Below the pieces are notes generated by a model. The model was not told the DNA's origin, ran no database searches, and saw only the letters and a list, made by a program, of their open reading frames with translations. The translations under genes and the position numbers were made by a program. A stretch of DNA of 64,000 bases from Oxyruncus cristatus (Eukaryota; Chordata; Aves; Passeriformes; Cotingidae): contig VXAY01007011.1 in the NCBI GenBank assembly GCA_013399855.1, positions 1,592,716 to 1,656,715 on the forward strand, written 5' to 3'. The first letter of the stretch is position 1; each line of letters opens with the position of its first letter. Positions 22,301 to 33,640 of this stretch are shown here, piece by piece.

Positions 22301-24074
22301 ATGTATTGATGCTGGGAGATACAACACATATGTCAGAAAGAGAATGGTTAAAGAACACAGTTCTTTTTTTCTGCTATAAATCTTCTACTTCCTCTGTGTT
22401 ACACAGCTACCATTGCTGTTATGCTCCCTGTAGTGTGCCTGATTGTGCCAGTGGGAACAGAAAAGCCCATCCTGTGTACTGCCGCATGTATACCACAAAA
22501 GTCCCTTAATTCGTTTGTGTAAGCTCCCAGCACTGCTACATCAAAGGAGGATAATCATAGGCCATGGTTGACTGAGAAGTGAGGTGACCAACATTTTTCA
22601 TCAAAACAAGGGCTTACCTCCTGCTATAGTCAATAATCATGTCCTTGCTTTTGAAACAGATTGAAATATCAGTGTTTTTTTGAGCTAGTTCAAGCTAAGG
22701 ATTTGGGTTCTGTTATTATTCAGTCTTCAGAGGCTGTAGTTGAAACACCTGAAAAATCTGAACTCTCTCTTGTGTAGAAACACAAAATTATGATGTATGT
22801 GTGTCCAGTGGGGTGCTCCTAGATCAAACCACTTTTTACACTTGCATTACATCTTCTTCATTACTATAGCTTTCCTCTGGCTTGGATTTTGAGTTCGATT
22901 TAAAATTTGCTTCCTTTGGGTTTATTTTCAGTTTAACTGGGACCCTGAATTTTATTTGTTAAGATATAGTATGATTTGGATGATTACAGCTGGTCTGTTA
23001 GGTATTGTATCCTGATATATGTGCCAGTATGTACATTAAAGGATCACTTCTTCATGTAGCTCTTCAGGAGGGGAAGGAAATTTCTTTTAAGAAAAAAAAT
23101 GTATTGTATATGACTACTGAATTAAAACATCCTTAGGATAATGTTGCTGCAGGATACACTAGTGACAAGAACATCTATCATATTCCTGTTAAATCTGTTT
23201 AATTGTTTAACTAGATATCATAGTCTTGCTCCAGTACTGAGATAGACAGAGCACTTGGGGCAGGCCAGTAAGTAGTCAGCAGCCCATTTTGCTATTTACC
23301 CTCTGTATTTCCTGACTTATACCCAGTCACCCACTGTTGAGTAAACATCATATCTGCAAAAGGAACCTTCCCCAAATTTTTTAGAGGCAGACACAGCCTC
23401 AGCTGAGATAGTTCATGGCTTCTTTCCCCTCTTAAGCAGAAACATGGGAAAAGTCTCTAAGGGTCCATTTTTAACTTATTTGAATGAAGACTGCCCAAAA
23501 CATCACCTTGTGTGTAACCTGGCTAGTCTTTGTTCCTTATGGGGTGACCTGCTCTGGGAGTGAGAAGCAAATGTGAGGAAATGGACAAAAATACCCAAGT
23601 GCACCCTTTTCAAATCATGGCTTTGAGTGTAAACCAGTCATTTGGCTACAGCAGCAGGGATGGTTTTGTCTCACTTAAATATTCTTTCATTTTTAGTGTT
23701 ACTTCAGGGTTCTTTCCCTGTTTAAGAAGTTACAGGTCAGTAATATATAAAAAATGTTAAATTATAGGTGGTTTCCTCCATGTTTGTTAATGGAGGCTTT
23801 CTCTATTTCAGCCTTGATTCGCACAGTGGTTGAAAAACGCTTAGATGCATTTAGCTGTCAGCCTCTGCCTGATCAGACAGAAGCACCTGCTAAAGAGCCC
23901 AGGCCAACACATGCAGCACCCCAGGTGTCTGGTGAGACAGATGCTGCTGACCAGCCAGTCACAGAGAAAGAAGAGACTGACCAACCTGTTGCTGAGGAAC
24001 AGCCTTCAGATCCCACCTCATCCCAGCTGGAAGAATCAGATCAAGCAGGAACACAGGATTTAGAAACTGAGTAA
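16259..24074 (+). CDS. RSPH3: RSPH3, radial spoke head 3 homolog, complete
   Basis: Eight coding exons join in frame: 16259-16380, 16552-16639, 18023-18164, 18766-18911, 19508-19711, 20729-20891, 21887-21973 and 23812-24074, giving 404 residues. Residues about 115-330 form the radial spoke protein 3 domain: LYLEEICDRI, the ECQTDEFLDRPPTPLFIPAK block, FDFDIEVKPILEVLIGKT, a long Glu/Arg-rich helix (about 185-260), then the AAR.FAKRYLADLIPSVF and LPWLM blocks. RSP3 dimers span the radial spoke stalk in motile cilia and act as an A-kinase anchoring protein; human RSPH3 defects cause primary ciliary dyskinesia. The start at 16259 has a strong Kozak context (cccaccATGc) and lies downstream of the X-box. 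The C-terminus is an acidic Glu/Gln/Asp/Pro tail. No break is seen. Confidence 0.96.
16552..16639 (+). CDS. RSPH3: RSPH3 exon 2
   Basis: Follows ctgcccgcag and ends at GTATGG in phase 0. It encodes EKQPVCYGNIMRDPRVARG, a motif shared by RSPH3 proteins. Confidence 0.93.
16655..16790. repeat. G/T-rich low-complexity repeat in RSPH3 intron 2
   Basis: Long runs of gttt, a G9 tract near 16687 and T tracts. ORFs read across it are artefacts. Confidence 0.9.
17231..17350 (-). mobile_element. CR1 LINE 3' fragment in RSPH3 intron 2
   Basis: catagaaccttagaatggtt, gatcttaaagatcatctggt and ttcaggttgctcagaacccc are the complement of the CR1 3' terminus. Confidence 0.85.
18023..18164 (+). CDS. RSPH3: RSPH3 exon 3: Lys/Arg-rich linker
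   Basis: Follows ctcctgctcag and ends at GTAAAA in phase 1. It encodes a basic Gln/Lys-rich linker ending PGTPEPVEGREHVYVQT, leading directly into the radial spoke domain. Confidence 0.93.
18766..18911 (+). CDS. RSPH3: RSPH3 exon 4: start of radial spoke 3 domain
   Basis: Follows tttgtttctag and ends at GTATGA in phase 0. It encodes ELYLEEICDRILEVDGE and the invariant CQTDEFLDRPPTPLFIPAKT block. Confidence 0.96.
19508..19711 (+). CDS. RSPH3: RSPH3 exon 5: core helix
   Basis: A 68-codon, phase 0-0 exon after ttatcctcag, ending at GTAGGA. It encodes LFDFDIEVKPILEVLIGKT and the amphipathic VEQALLEVMEEEELAQL helix, in the region proposed in this family to bind PKA RII, followed by a Glu/Arg coiled-coil-like stretch. 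Confidence 0.96.
20729..20891 (+). CDS. RSPH3: RSPH3 exon 6
   Basis: Follows gccttgacag and ends at GTTTGT, a weak donor, in phase 1. It encodes the end of the charged helix and AARAFAKRYLADLIPSVF, a conserved radial spoke 3 block. Confidence 0.95.
21771..21871 (+). repeat. Pyrimidine microsatellite, (CCTTCCTCCCTC)n type
   Basis: About 100 bases of almost pure C/T with repeating ccttcctccctc units, ending 15 bases before the acceptor of RSPH3 exon 7. Confidence 0.95.
21887..21973 (+). CDS. RSPH3: RSPH3 exon 7
   Basis: An 87-base exon after attcttacag, ending at GTAAGT. It encodes DIETKFLPWLMSEVEETLQK. A long CCTT/CCTCCC microsatellite lies just upstream of its acceptor. Confidence 0.95.
21974..23811 (+). 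other. RSPH3: RSPH3 intron 7
   Basis: A 1.8 kb intron with GTAAGT at the 5' end and tctatttcag at the 3' end. Apart from the T-rich repeat near 22150 nothing else was recognised in it. Confidence 0.85.
22133..22171. repeat. T-rich GGTTTTTT repeat in RSPH3 intron 7
   Basis: Several copies of ggttttttt in tandem. It has no coding meaning. Confidence 0.8.
23812..24074 (+). CDS. RSPH3: RSPH3 exon 8: C-terminus and stop
   Basis: Follows tctatttcag. It encodes SLIRTVVEKRLDAF, then a low-complexity acidic tail in which TDQPV/ADQPV-type units recur, ending ...DLETE and TAA at 24072-24074. The tail is probably disordered and fast-evolving. Confidence 0.93.
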
Positions 24075-24197
24075 CAAACAGGCAAGTCATCAAGTAAAAG
24101 GAGATGAATGGCTCAGAAAGAAGAAATGAATTCCTCTCTATTTACAAGTATCGTGCCCTACCCATGCTGAAAGAGGAACCTAAGCAACAGTAAAGCA

Positions 24198-24203
24198 TTA
24201 AAA
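24198..24203 (+). terminator. RSPH3: ATTAAA poly(A) signal of RSPH3
   Basis: A common variant hexamer 124 bases after the stop, with a T/G-rich stretch downstream (atgttttccatatgtggcattgttg). It gives a short 3' UTR. Confidence 0.55.
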
Positions 24204-25038
24204 CATGTTTTCCATATGTGGCATTGTTGATTTCAGGCTGTAACAATCAAGATAAGTTACTAGTGCAATGATCGGCAGGGAAATACTATTCCCTTCTGCG
24301 TAATCCAATCCATCAAAAACCTGTGAGATTTACAGTTGAAAAGTATTGCTGTCCCACACCCTCCACTTGAAGGACATTCAGAGCACCATAATAACCTTTG
24401 CAAGTGCTATGATAATGTTCTTGGAACAAAATTTCCTTACTCTCCTTGTTTTGAAAGGTTGCTACTACAGCAATTAGATAAATTGCTTTTCACTCATATT
24501 AGTCTTTCCTCACAAATTTGAATGGGCATTCCAGCGGGTAATAGAGCAAAAGCAGTTGTTCTTCAAGCTTTTCAAGTTCAAAGAGTTACCTGCCACTAGG
24601 AATTTCTACCAGCAAAAAATCCTCATTAAGTCCCTGACTCCTGGAACCCAGGTGAGGGGCTGGAGCCAAAAGCTAAGTACAGTCTTGGTTTTCTTTGTAA
24701 TCATCCTTTCCTGATGGTTTACTGGAAATGGTACCAGACATGACTGACAGAATGTGCCTGCACTACCACGTGTATCTGTCTGTTCACAGGCCAACTCCTC
24801 AAGTGGGGCAGTCCCCCTCACAAAAGTACCTCTGTGCTACATTGCAGGAACACCGTTTCCTTGCTGGGTCAGTGTCCCCAGCAGCAGCTGTCCTCGACAG
24901 GCAGGTGAGGCCGAAGGGTGGCCAGCTCTGCACCCCGGGGTGACACGGCGGGGGGGCACACGGGGGTCTGCAGCTCCTGGGTGCGTGTGCTGCACACGCG
25001 GGGGAGCTGAGAGAAGAGAGAGGGAGCTGTCGCTGCAG

Positions 25039-25053
25039 GCACTAGAGGGCAGG
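25039..25053 (+). promoter_or_regulatory. CTCF-like motif
   Basis: GCACTAGAGGGCAGG matches the CCASYAGRKGGCRSY core with a mismatch in the first base and a G in the last. It lies between RSPH3 and the next CpG island, where a boundary element would be expected. Single motif match only. Confidence 0.4.
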
Positions 25054-25245
25054 ACAGCCCACAGCAATCAGGCTGTAGAAACAGGTAGAAAGACACTTCT
25101 GATATCACTTACTGCACATTGCACACCCTGCACTAGTGACACCCATCTGGACTTCCCTCCTCTGCTAAACCTCAATGGCATCGGCCTTTTGCAAAATCCA
25201 CTCATTTATAACATGAGAAGCCACCCAATACAGTCTGCTCCAGAT

Positions 25246-25430
25246 CATAGAATCATTTGGGTTGGAAAGAGCCTTAAAGATCATCTTATCCAACAACCAG
25301 CACCGCCATAGGCAGGGACCTCTTTCGCTAGATCAGGTTGCTCCAAGACCCATCCAGCCTTGTCTTGAACACCTCCAGGAATGGGGCATCCACAACTTCT
25401 TTGTGTATTGTGGGTTTCAGGGCTTTTTAA
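25246..25430 (-). mobile_element. CR1 LINE 3' fragment
   Basis: atcatagaatcatttgggtt, ccttaaagatcatcttatcc, gatcaggttgctccaagacc and cacctccaggaatggggcat are the complement of a CR1 3' end. Confidence 0.9.
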
Positions 25431-26289
25431 CTGCAGCTGCTGAGTTTCTCATGCCATGTCTCAGCCCTAGGGTTGAGCTGAATCCTTTCAAAAAGTTCAG
25501 CAGAGCTGTTTCAGTCTGTTCTTTGAATGAGATTGGAGGAAAAGTATGTTTCCCTGCCTACATTCAGCCATCTTTTCAGACAATAAGTAACTAGATAAGC
25601 AACTATTAACACATCTGGGTGCTGGACCCAGAATGCAGACTTCTTAGTGCTTTCTTCCAGAAACTAGACATGAAGTTCATGGCCTTGCACTGTGTCCAAA
25701 GGACCACTTGTAGCAGAGGAGTTGAGGTAAAACCTCTTCTGGTCATGCCCAGGCTGGGTGCCTGTCAGTTAATGTCTCAAACAGAAGTGTGTGTGCTTCC
25801 TATCTTTGTGTGCTTTATGAAAAGTGGCTGGTTACAATATGGCTGTATCCATGTGATTTGCATCTATTGATTTCTCTGCAAAAAGCCAAAGCATTCTTTC
25901 AACAACCAGCCCAGCAGTTTAGCTCCTTGTTTACTTCAACATCCATTTGGGAAGTGGTAAAGTCATTGAGACTTACTGCCTGACCCTGATTCAGTTTGAG
26001 AATCCTTTCGGTACTGATGGACCACATTGGGACCACTGGACTCTCCACATTTCTCCACTGCACACTGACAGACTGAGAACTTTCTGATGAGAGTAAAGTT
26101 CATGACAAGTTTGCTGCTGGCAGAAATCACGGGTTTCAAAATGCTGCGAAGAGAGCAAATAAAAAGAATACACTTATGAAAGTGTTTGTTTGCTTGCTTA
26201 TATGCATGTGTTAAACATGAACCTTACTTTATCCATTTTTAATGGCTACAAGCTCAGGAGCCTGAGGAAGCTGTATTAACAACAGGAAT

Positions 26290-26490
26290 ATGCAGAAACA
26301 GCCCATTGGTGTTCATACAGCCATGGAGTCCTGTCCTGCACCCCTGCAGAAGACATCTTTAGACCCGTATGACAGTATCTATCATAGTGAAATAATGAAA
26401 CTATTTCAGCGTGGTTTCTGTCGGCCAGGGTTTCTTTACTGGTACAAACCAGAAGCTAGACACGGCCCAGAGTACATTTCAGTGGTCTAG
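26290..26490 (+). CDS. Candidate small protein gene or terminal exon, unrecognised
   Basis: A 66-codon ORF with stop at 26488-26490. Its composition is protein-like: KTSLDPYDSIYHSEIMKLF then RGFCRPGFLYWYKPEARHG, rich in Tyr, Pro and Phe and without low complexity. A ctgcag at about 26344-26349 could be an acceptor, so only KTSLDPYD onward might be coding. It lies 2.2 kb after the RSPH3 stop on the same strand. No family recognised and no clear poly(A) signal close by. Confidence 0.3.
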   Translation: MQKQPIGVHTAMESCPAPLQKTSLDPYDSIYHSEIMKLFQRGFCRPGFLYWYKPEARHGPEYISVV

Positions 26491-27089
26491 CTGTTATGCT
26501 GCTTGATTGCACTATCATTATAAGCTGCCTTATGTTGCCTCACTCCTCCTCTTCAGCTGCACCACAGACATTTGGCGCTCTTGAGTTGCCCAGGCCTTGG
26601 TTATTAACATATGATAATATTAGCACATAAGTATTGTCACTGGCCGTTTAAGTTAAGAAATTTAACAGTGAACTGTAGCAACTCTGGTGGTGGCATATCC
26701 TGTGCTGCTGACTGCCATGGAGTTCGTGATTTCTGACAAAAAGCCTGGCTGAGAGGCTAGTAGTGTTTGCAACTGCCCCAACAGATTACTCTTATCTGTG
26801 AGAGCCCTGGCTGGATCTTGCAGCCACTACAGAGAAAACACATGCTGTTAAAAATGACCTAACAGCGATTTTGACTTAACAGCAATTGTGATTCAATCAT
26901 GCTTTGGAAATTGAAATTATATCTACTTTAAGCTGGGGTGGAGGGTAGGTGTTCTGTGTCAGAAAGACCGTATCCAGCAGATCAAGGGATGCCATTATTC
27001 CTCTCTAATTGGCACTTATTGGTCCACTTCTAGAGGACCGACCCCAGCTGTGGTCTTCCCCAGTTGAAAACAGGCACTGAAAAATCAGA

Positions 27090-27300
27090 AGGGTTCCTAT
27101 GGAGGGCCACAGAGATGTTTAAATGTGAACTTGCCATAGCAAGCAAGACTGAAGGAACTGGGTGTGTTCAGCCTGGAGAAGAGAAGGCTCAGCTGAATCT
27201 GATCATGGATTCACAGCACTGGAATGGTGGTTATGGAGAAGGTCGAAGCATCTCCCCAGGGATGACCTGTGACAGGATAAGAAGAAACAGCCACCATTCA
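27090..27300 (+). mobile_element. CR1 LINE fragment, old
   Basis: tggagggccacagagatgtt, aactgggtgtgttcagcctg, gagaagagaaggctcagctg and ctgtgacaggataagaagaa follow CR1 in forward orientation, truncated before the 3' terminus. Confidence 0.75.
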
Positions 27301-27459
27301 CTTCAGGGGATGTGCACATGCTGCCTTCCCGCGCCCCTCAGCCTGCTGGCGTGGGGGTCTGCAACAGAACCCCAACTGAAGGAAGCAAAATCCGTACGTG
27401 TGTGTAGGACATTCTTAATGCTGTGAGGTGCTTCCCTGGGAAGTAAATAACCACCACCA

Positions 27460-28420
27460 GCGCAGGTGGTGGGTTGCGTAGATCCTCGCAAGTATGGTAA
27501 CTCCGTGCGGCCACAGCAGAGACAGTATCGGCGGTCGGACAGCCGCGGTGCTCACACTCCGTTTCCCGGGAGCGCCGCCGCCGAGGGAGCGCTCGGACAC
27601 CCCCGGACCCGGACCCGGACTCGCCTCCGCACTCCGCTCGGTGCTCGTCCCACGGCCCGCGCTACCCCGCAGGGGCGGAGCGGGGAGGGGACGCGGCGCG
27701 GCCGTCCCTCGGCCCGGCCCTCCCCCGCCCCGCCCGCNNNNNNNNNNNNNNNNNNNNNNNNNNNNNNNNNNNNNNNNNNNNNNNNNNNNNNNNNNNNNNN
27801 NNNNNNNNNNNNNNNNNNNNNNNNNNNNNNNNNNNNNNNNNNNNNNNNNNNNNNNNNNNNNNNNNNNNNNNNNNNNNNNNNNNNNNNNNNNNNNNNNNNN
27901 NNNNNNNNNNNNNNNNNNNNNNNNNNNNNNNNNNNNNNNNNNNNNNNNNNNNNNNNNNNNNNNNNNNNNNNNNNNNNNNNNNNNNNNNNNNNNNNNNNNN
28001 NNNNNNNNNNNNNNNNNNGTCTTTACTTACTTATTTTCCGCTTGTCCCGCTTCGACTTTCCCCACGCCCCGGCCGCCGCGCAGGCTCTCCCTCTTGTCCG
28101 CCCGCAGCGCCGCGCATCGGAGCCCCGGGACGGGCGCCCGCCCCGGCCCCTTTTGCCTCCGGGCTCGCTCCGAAAGGCCGCAGGACCGGGGACTGGGGCG
28201 GGGGACGACGGGCATCTCCTCATCTTTCCTTCGCACCTCTCTCCAGCCCCTCCCGGGGTTCTCAGGGCAGAGCGTGGGGCAGCGGGCGGTGCCGTGATCC
28301 CCGTCTGGCCGTGGCACCCCTGTGACAATAGACTCGGGTCGTGATCCGGGAGGTTTGTTCCCGCGTGGGAAAACATCTGCGGGCCCAAAGGTGCGCCCGC
28401 CTCTCGCACACGGGTGTCGA
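27460..28420. promoter_or_regulatory. CpG island, probable promoter of the next gene
   Basis: Dense CpG and GC boxes (ggggcggagcggggagggg near 27671, cccgccccgcccgc at 27724-27737) on both sides of an assembly gap. The first exon may lie in the gap. A possible donor is aaag|gtgcgc near 28390. Direction cannot be proved; mammalian synteny would place the EZR promoter here pointing right, but no ezrin coding sequence was seen in the window. Confidence 0.7.
27738..28018. other. Assembly gap (281 N)
   Basis: A run of N inside the CpG island. GC-rich sequence on both flanks suggests a sequencing failure in extreme GC. ORFs spanning the gap are meaningless. Confidence 0.99.
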
Positions 28421-31400
28421 CGCCTTCATCAAAATCCCCTCTGACAGAAGCACGGTTTGCATCAGGTTTTCATCTCTCTTCAGCAGGCTGACAGCTTACT
28501 GAGGTCAAGCCTTGAGCTGTCATTGACTCCTACGGGACATACGACTTTTGTTTTGTTTTCTGTGGGGAAGAGGGATTTACCACGTTATATGATTTTTTTC
28601 CCCCCTAAAGTACTTAACTTGGTTAAAATTTAACTTTCAGTTGTTTTTTATTTCCCTGTTAAGAGTCTGTGTCCCTTAGTCAAATTCATTAATTGTCCCT
28701 TAGACAATTCATTTAATAGAAAGGTGAATTTGGGACAGCCAAACTCTTCTCTGAGGGCTGTTGCTTTCCCTGTCTGACTTGAACGTAACAAGTGTATTTT
28801 TCCTTACAAAGGCAGGCCAGTAAGGCTAACTGCTTTTGTATAATATATTTGAAGTAGTTGATGAAGAGCACAAAGTAGTAACTGTCTTTAAAATGTGAAT
28901 TTAAACATAATTTTCCCACCTCAGCTCATATTTTTAATTTATAAAAGACTGTATAGGACAGAATCCAAGCTATGTTTTTGGGTACATCATATATCTACAT
29001 ATGTGTTTGTTTGTGGCTACTTTGTTCAACATGTAAAATTATTCATATCACCTTGATGAGGATCTTCTTGAATAAATACAAATGATACAGATGTTCGCTT
29101 TCCAAGAAGCAGTAGGAGAGGATGTGCTTGACATTATTACCAGGAGATCAGCAAATCTGTCTCTGACAGGATGAGGAAGAGGTTCCCAATCTGAGCACTC
29201 ACATCTTGGTACTGCAGTTGTAAAATTACATCAGCACGTGCACCTTATTATTGGTTGTCCCAGTGCTTAGCAGAAAATCTGTCTGTTTAAGTCTCAGATA
29301 CCTAATCACGTACAGCAGCACAAAGTGTCAGTCAGTCCCGTCCTGACTTGGCAGCTTCTCCAGCAGGAGCATCTCTTTTTTGTCGCACAGTCTGCAGTAC
29401 ACCACTGATCTGGTAATGTGCGACATTTCTGTTGTGCTCTGACCCTTCACTGAGGAGGAATAAAGATGGTGTCACTGGGAATTTCCCTTCACCGGTCCTT
29501 CCTGTCCCTGTTGTTGGTCTGAAGAAGCAGTGCACAGAGCACTGCTCTGCCTCTGTGCACGGGGAGTGGTCATACTGTGCGAGACAAAATGGGGCTGTGG
29601 GGGGCAGGTGGTTCTGGGTGGAACAAGGGTAGCTCTGCTAGACAGAGGTGCAGGTACAGTGACAGGATCAGTGACAAATTGTGTGACTATTACTCGATAC
29701 TGTGCATGTTTGCTGCTGTGGTGCCACTGTATGTGCAGTGTATTTTCCACCATTAGTGTGCACTTATTTGCCCTGAACTGTAAGTCAAAGCAGTCAAAAT
29801 CTCATTTGCAAACCTAATGGGAGTGGGTATAGATCCTGGAGTAGTAGAACTGCTTAACTGCATTTTGAATTGTTTAGTGCTCTGACATGTAAATAGGGCC
29901 TGATCATTCTGATCATGCTAAAAATTGATAATAGGATTATTTGTTTAAGAGTTGGAATAAAAGCTAGAAATAAGATTAGAAGGACTGTACCCATTCCTCT
30001 GGACCTGTACATCAGAGTGAGAACAGTAGTGGGAGGTTTAGAGAGTTTAATAGAAGAAAGTATATAAACATAGGAAAATAAAGAACTATTTCTTAAAGGG
30101 GGGCATTTAGTCATCTAGTTCATTCTCTAAATTTAACCAGGTTGAAGCCTTAATTTGACATCTGCAAGTTTATTTAAAATTGTTCAGTTTTTCAAAGATA
30201 AAAATGAAGAGTTAAACCATTTTGAGTGCATTACATGTGGGTAGACTTAAGCTGGACACTTGAAGGTCACAGATTTATGCTCTCTAACTAAAGACAATCA
30301 CTTCTATTTCCATTCAATTCTGTAATTTTCTCAACAGTGAGAATCTCCTCGTTGTGAAGCTCTGTGAACACATGCATGTATTCCCTCTCTGTCTACCCTT
30401 CTGCCAGGGCTGGGTGGAAAGTAAACACCGTAAGATAATTCCCTCCCCGTGACTATTGAGATACATTTAATCTACAGTGTTGCATGCCTGGGACCTGAGC
30501 TGCTGTCCCTCTCCCTCAGACTCATAATTTCTTGACTGATTATTAAAACCCCAAAAAACATCAACCCCCACCCTGCCCATAAATAAATACATGCACTGTG
30601 CTTAAAGACAGTCAGTGCTGGTGTTAAAAGTTTCACCTGACTTTACAAATCTAACTAGTACTCTTCAGTATGAGCAATCTGACACACAAGATGTTTTCAG
30701 AACTAGAGCATTGCCAACTAGTTTGCTACTGGCCCTGCTGTGCTTTTATTTTGAGATGTTCCTGCTTTCAAAGATAAGTGGGAAGCAAACAAGACTGCTT
30801 CAAACAGCAAGGGAACAGCAGTCACACACTTCTACTTAAGCCCGAGCCACCGTACAAGCGGCCACATCTTTTAATTGTCACTAAACCCAGAAGAAACTGT
30901 TTGTTCTTCTCTTGCGTGTGTGGAAAGAAGTAGGAAATCTCTTTAAATGATGCCAAGGATATTGCTATTTTGTGGTAACTAGCAGGAAATAACAAGAGTT
31001 AGGACAGAAAGAAGGTCAGTTGACTTGAATTCTATGTGGGAAAGTCTTGAAAGTTGATCATAAAATGTAATCCTGCACGTATCCTGAGGATAATCAAATA
31101 AATATTTTGCTCCTAGCTTTGCTTTTTTGCTGACTTATCTCTGTCTTCCAATGCATTCTTCTGTATGTGGGCTATTTGCAGTTTGATGTGAAAGAGTGTT
31201 TTGGGTTTCAGATGTCTCCAACATGACAATACAGAAGTAACAGCTTTTTCAAGTGGACTTTACTGTCTGTATGCTTCTCATATTTCCTCTTTTTTCTTGC
31301 TTTTTCTGCTAGTCCTGATTGATCTTTTGTACAATGGCATGAGTTGCAGTGCTAAATCAGATCAAGGATGCCTTTGTAAAGTAGTTCTCTCTTAGAGGAC

Positions 31401-33640
31401 AGAGTAGATCTGCTTTTATCTTTCTCCTTCCTGCATCTAGAGCACATTTGAGGAGAAGCTGTTTCACAAACAACTTGAGATAGCAAAATTTAAGCTTCCT
31501 GAATAGTATTAGCTACCCATCATTGCAAGCTGGAATCATGATACAATAGAGATTGTACCATAAGGCATTGATTTTTAGTTCTAATGAGTTGGAGAGATAA
31601 CTTGACCACACTGATTGCCTCACAGCGTTTTCTCCGATTCAGATTCTGTGATTTTTCAAAGTGCATCCCTGACACTGTATTTTCCCTTACTGAAATCTCA
31701 AAAAACTGCAGTTGCAATAAAATGCAGAAAAGCATGCATTTCTAGGCCTTGTGGTGGGTCGTAAAAGACTTTAAATTAAACTCAGTTGTGCTGGGTTGGT
31801 AACAAAACATTCTTCTTTATTGTAATTTTTTCCTCTGGAGGGCCTCGGATTTTAAGTATAGAAAGATTCATCTAACAAATTCTTGAAGATAATAAACAAA
31901 TATAAATGAAAACTGTAGTTCTTGTTAGTATCAGTGAAAAGCTGAAAAAGTAGCTGTGTAGAAGAACTGTGTGCATGTCATCTTGTTATTCTTAACTTGG
32001 GAGTGTAAAGGAAGATATAAGGAGTATCTCAGGAATATTACCATGGTCTGCTGTGAGTGGCACTTAGTCCTGCCTCTCAATGATTAAGTAATGGGGAAAA
32101 AGACCTCCCAGCTCTGTCTGACCCACAGGGGTCAGGGAGTAAGTGTTGATGTTCATCCCAGCCCAATTGCTGGGAGGCAGTCCCCTGCGTAATGTAGGAT
32201 TCCCTGTCTCAGTTGTTGTCTCCTCTGTCTTCTCCTCCCCTGCTCTGAGGGAGGTGGAAGAGGGTCTGTCCTAGGAGGATGCTTCGTCACTGCCTATGTT
32301 TTGTGTATCTTGGGAGCAGAGACATTGTCTCCTTTGTATGTTGGGGTATAATAGGAGAGCATTCATCTCTTGGGTGTCTTGAGTGATACTATTCCTTTTG
32401 CCTTACATGGGGCAGTGGGGGTCCTGACCGGGAAGCTCCTGTGCGCATGGTTAAGGTGGTTCAGCTGGTGGATGCCCAGACCTGCATGTTACACTTAGAG
32501 GTGTTTCAGCTCTGTGTGCTGAGGGGTGTTGCAGGTGACCTACATGACTCAGACACACCTTGTGGTGTTTGTCACCATGTTCATTGCAAAGATGGCACCA
32601 TGCTTTGTCTTCACAGTGACGCTAACCGTGTTGGAGGAAGTCATGTGCTGCCACTTCAGGAACTCTAGTCGCTCCAGAATGTCAAGATTCATCCACAGAT
32701 TAGTAAATTTGTTGGGTTTATCCTGCTGAGAGGATTTATCCTGTTGTCCCTTTTCAAACTTAGATCATCAATTATCATCTGAAGAACTGTAGCAGAAAAT
32801 GCATTGTCAGCAAATGCAGAATAGCAGCTGGTAGAGTGCACTTACGAAAATACTAGTGTAGCAGTATCTAACCTGTGCTAACATATACAATAGCAAGCAA
32901 ATGTAGTGCACTGAGTAGTATTAAACTTTGCTCCTTCACTCAGTCTCTTGTTTCCAGGTGCCTGTTGCTATGAATGATGTTGAGGGACTCTTGGGGATAA
33001 GCAAGGATATCTTCAGCAAGAGGGTCACGTGTATCTTTTAGAGAGAAATGCAATAGCAAAAGTCCCATGTGATTCTTTTGGTCATAAACTGTCACTGCGA
33101 TTTTGTTGGTTTACTTTAGCTGGAATGTTATTTCAATCACCACAGCTTGTATAATGTGATCAACAGCTTGGTTTGTCCTGTCCTACAGAAATAACTAACT
33201 TTAGAATCAATACGGTTATTAAAAAGATTACGATAAAAGCACTACAAGACTGAGCTATAAACAAGTGGTTTACGTGGGATGAAAATTCTGTTTTGACAGT
33301 GCCTTAACAGACTGATGCCCAAAGAAGACACCAAGTGCAATAGTAAGTAGTGAAAGGGCCAGTGATGCATGTGTTAAAGGCATAGCAAAGAGGAAGATAC
33401 TCCACCTTTGCCAGGTGGAATTGTCTCTCAAGTCATTGTCACAGATATGCCATGCCGAGAACCAAGAGGAATATGAAAGGAAGAGAAGTAGTGATGCTGA
33501 ACAAAGATCTGGAAAGATGTGATGAACAAAAGGCAAAGGAAAGATAGTAAAGTGACGGAAAGTGTTAGCTAAAAGAAAGAAGTTACTAAAAACATAACTG
33601 AAGTTGGATTGAAGTAACAAAAGAGAAACTCTTAGATTAG

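Larger units (their letters stand above)
24210..26280. other. Intergenic DNA downstream of RSPH3
   Basis: Contains a GC-richer patch at about 24.75-25.08 kb with a CTCF-like motif, and a CR1 fragment at 25246-25430. The 185-codon ORF from 24754 is fused from the GC-rich patch and CR1 sequence and is not regarded as a gene. Confidence 0.6.

Noticed and set aside
24754..25311. 185-codon ORF downstream of RSPH3
   Set aside because: Runs from a GC-rich patch into a complement-strand CR1 copy; no splice or protein signal.
27466..28344. Long ORFs across the CpG island
   Set aside because: They pass through 281 N, so the frame on the two sides is not connected.
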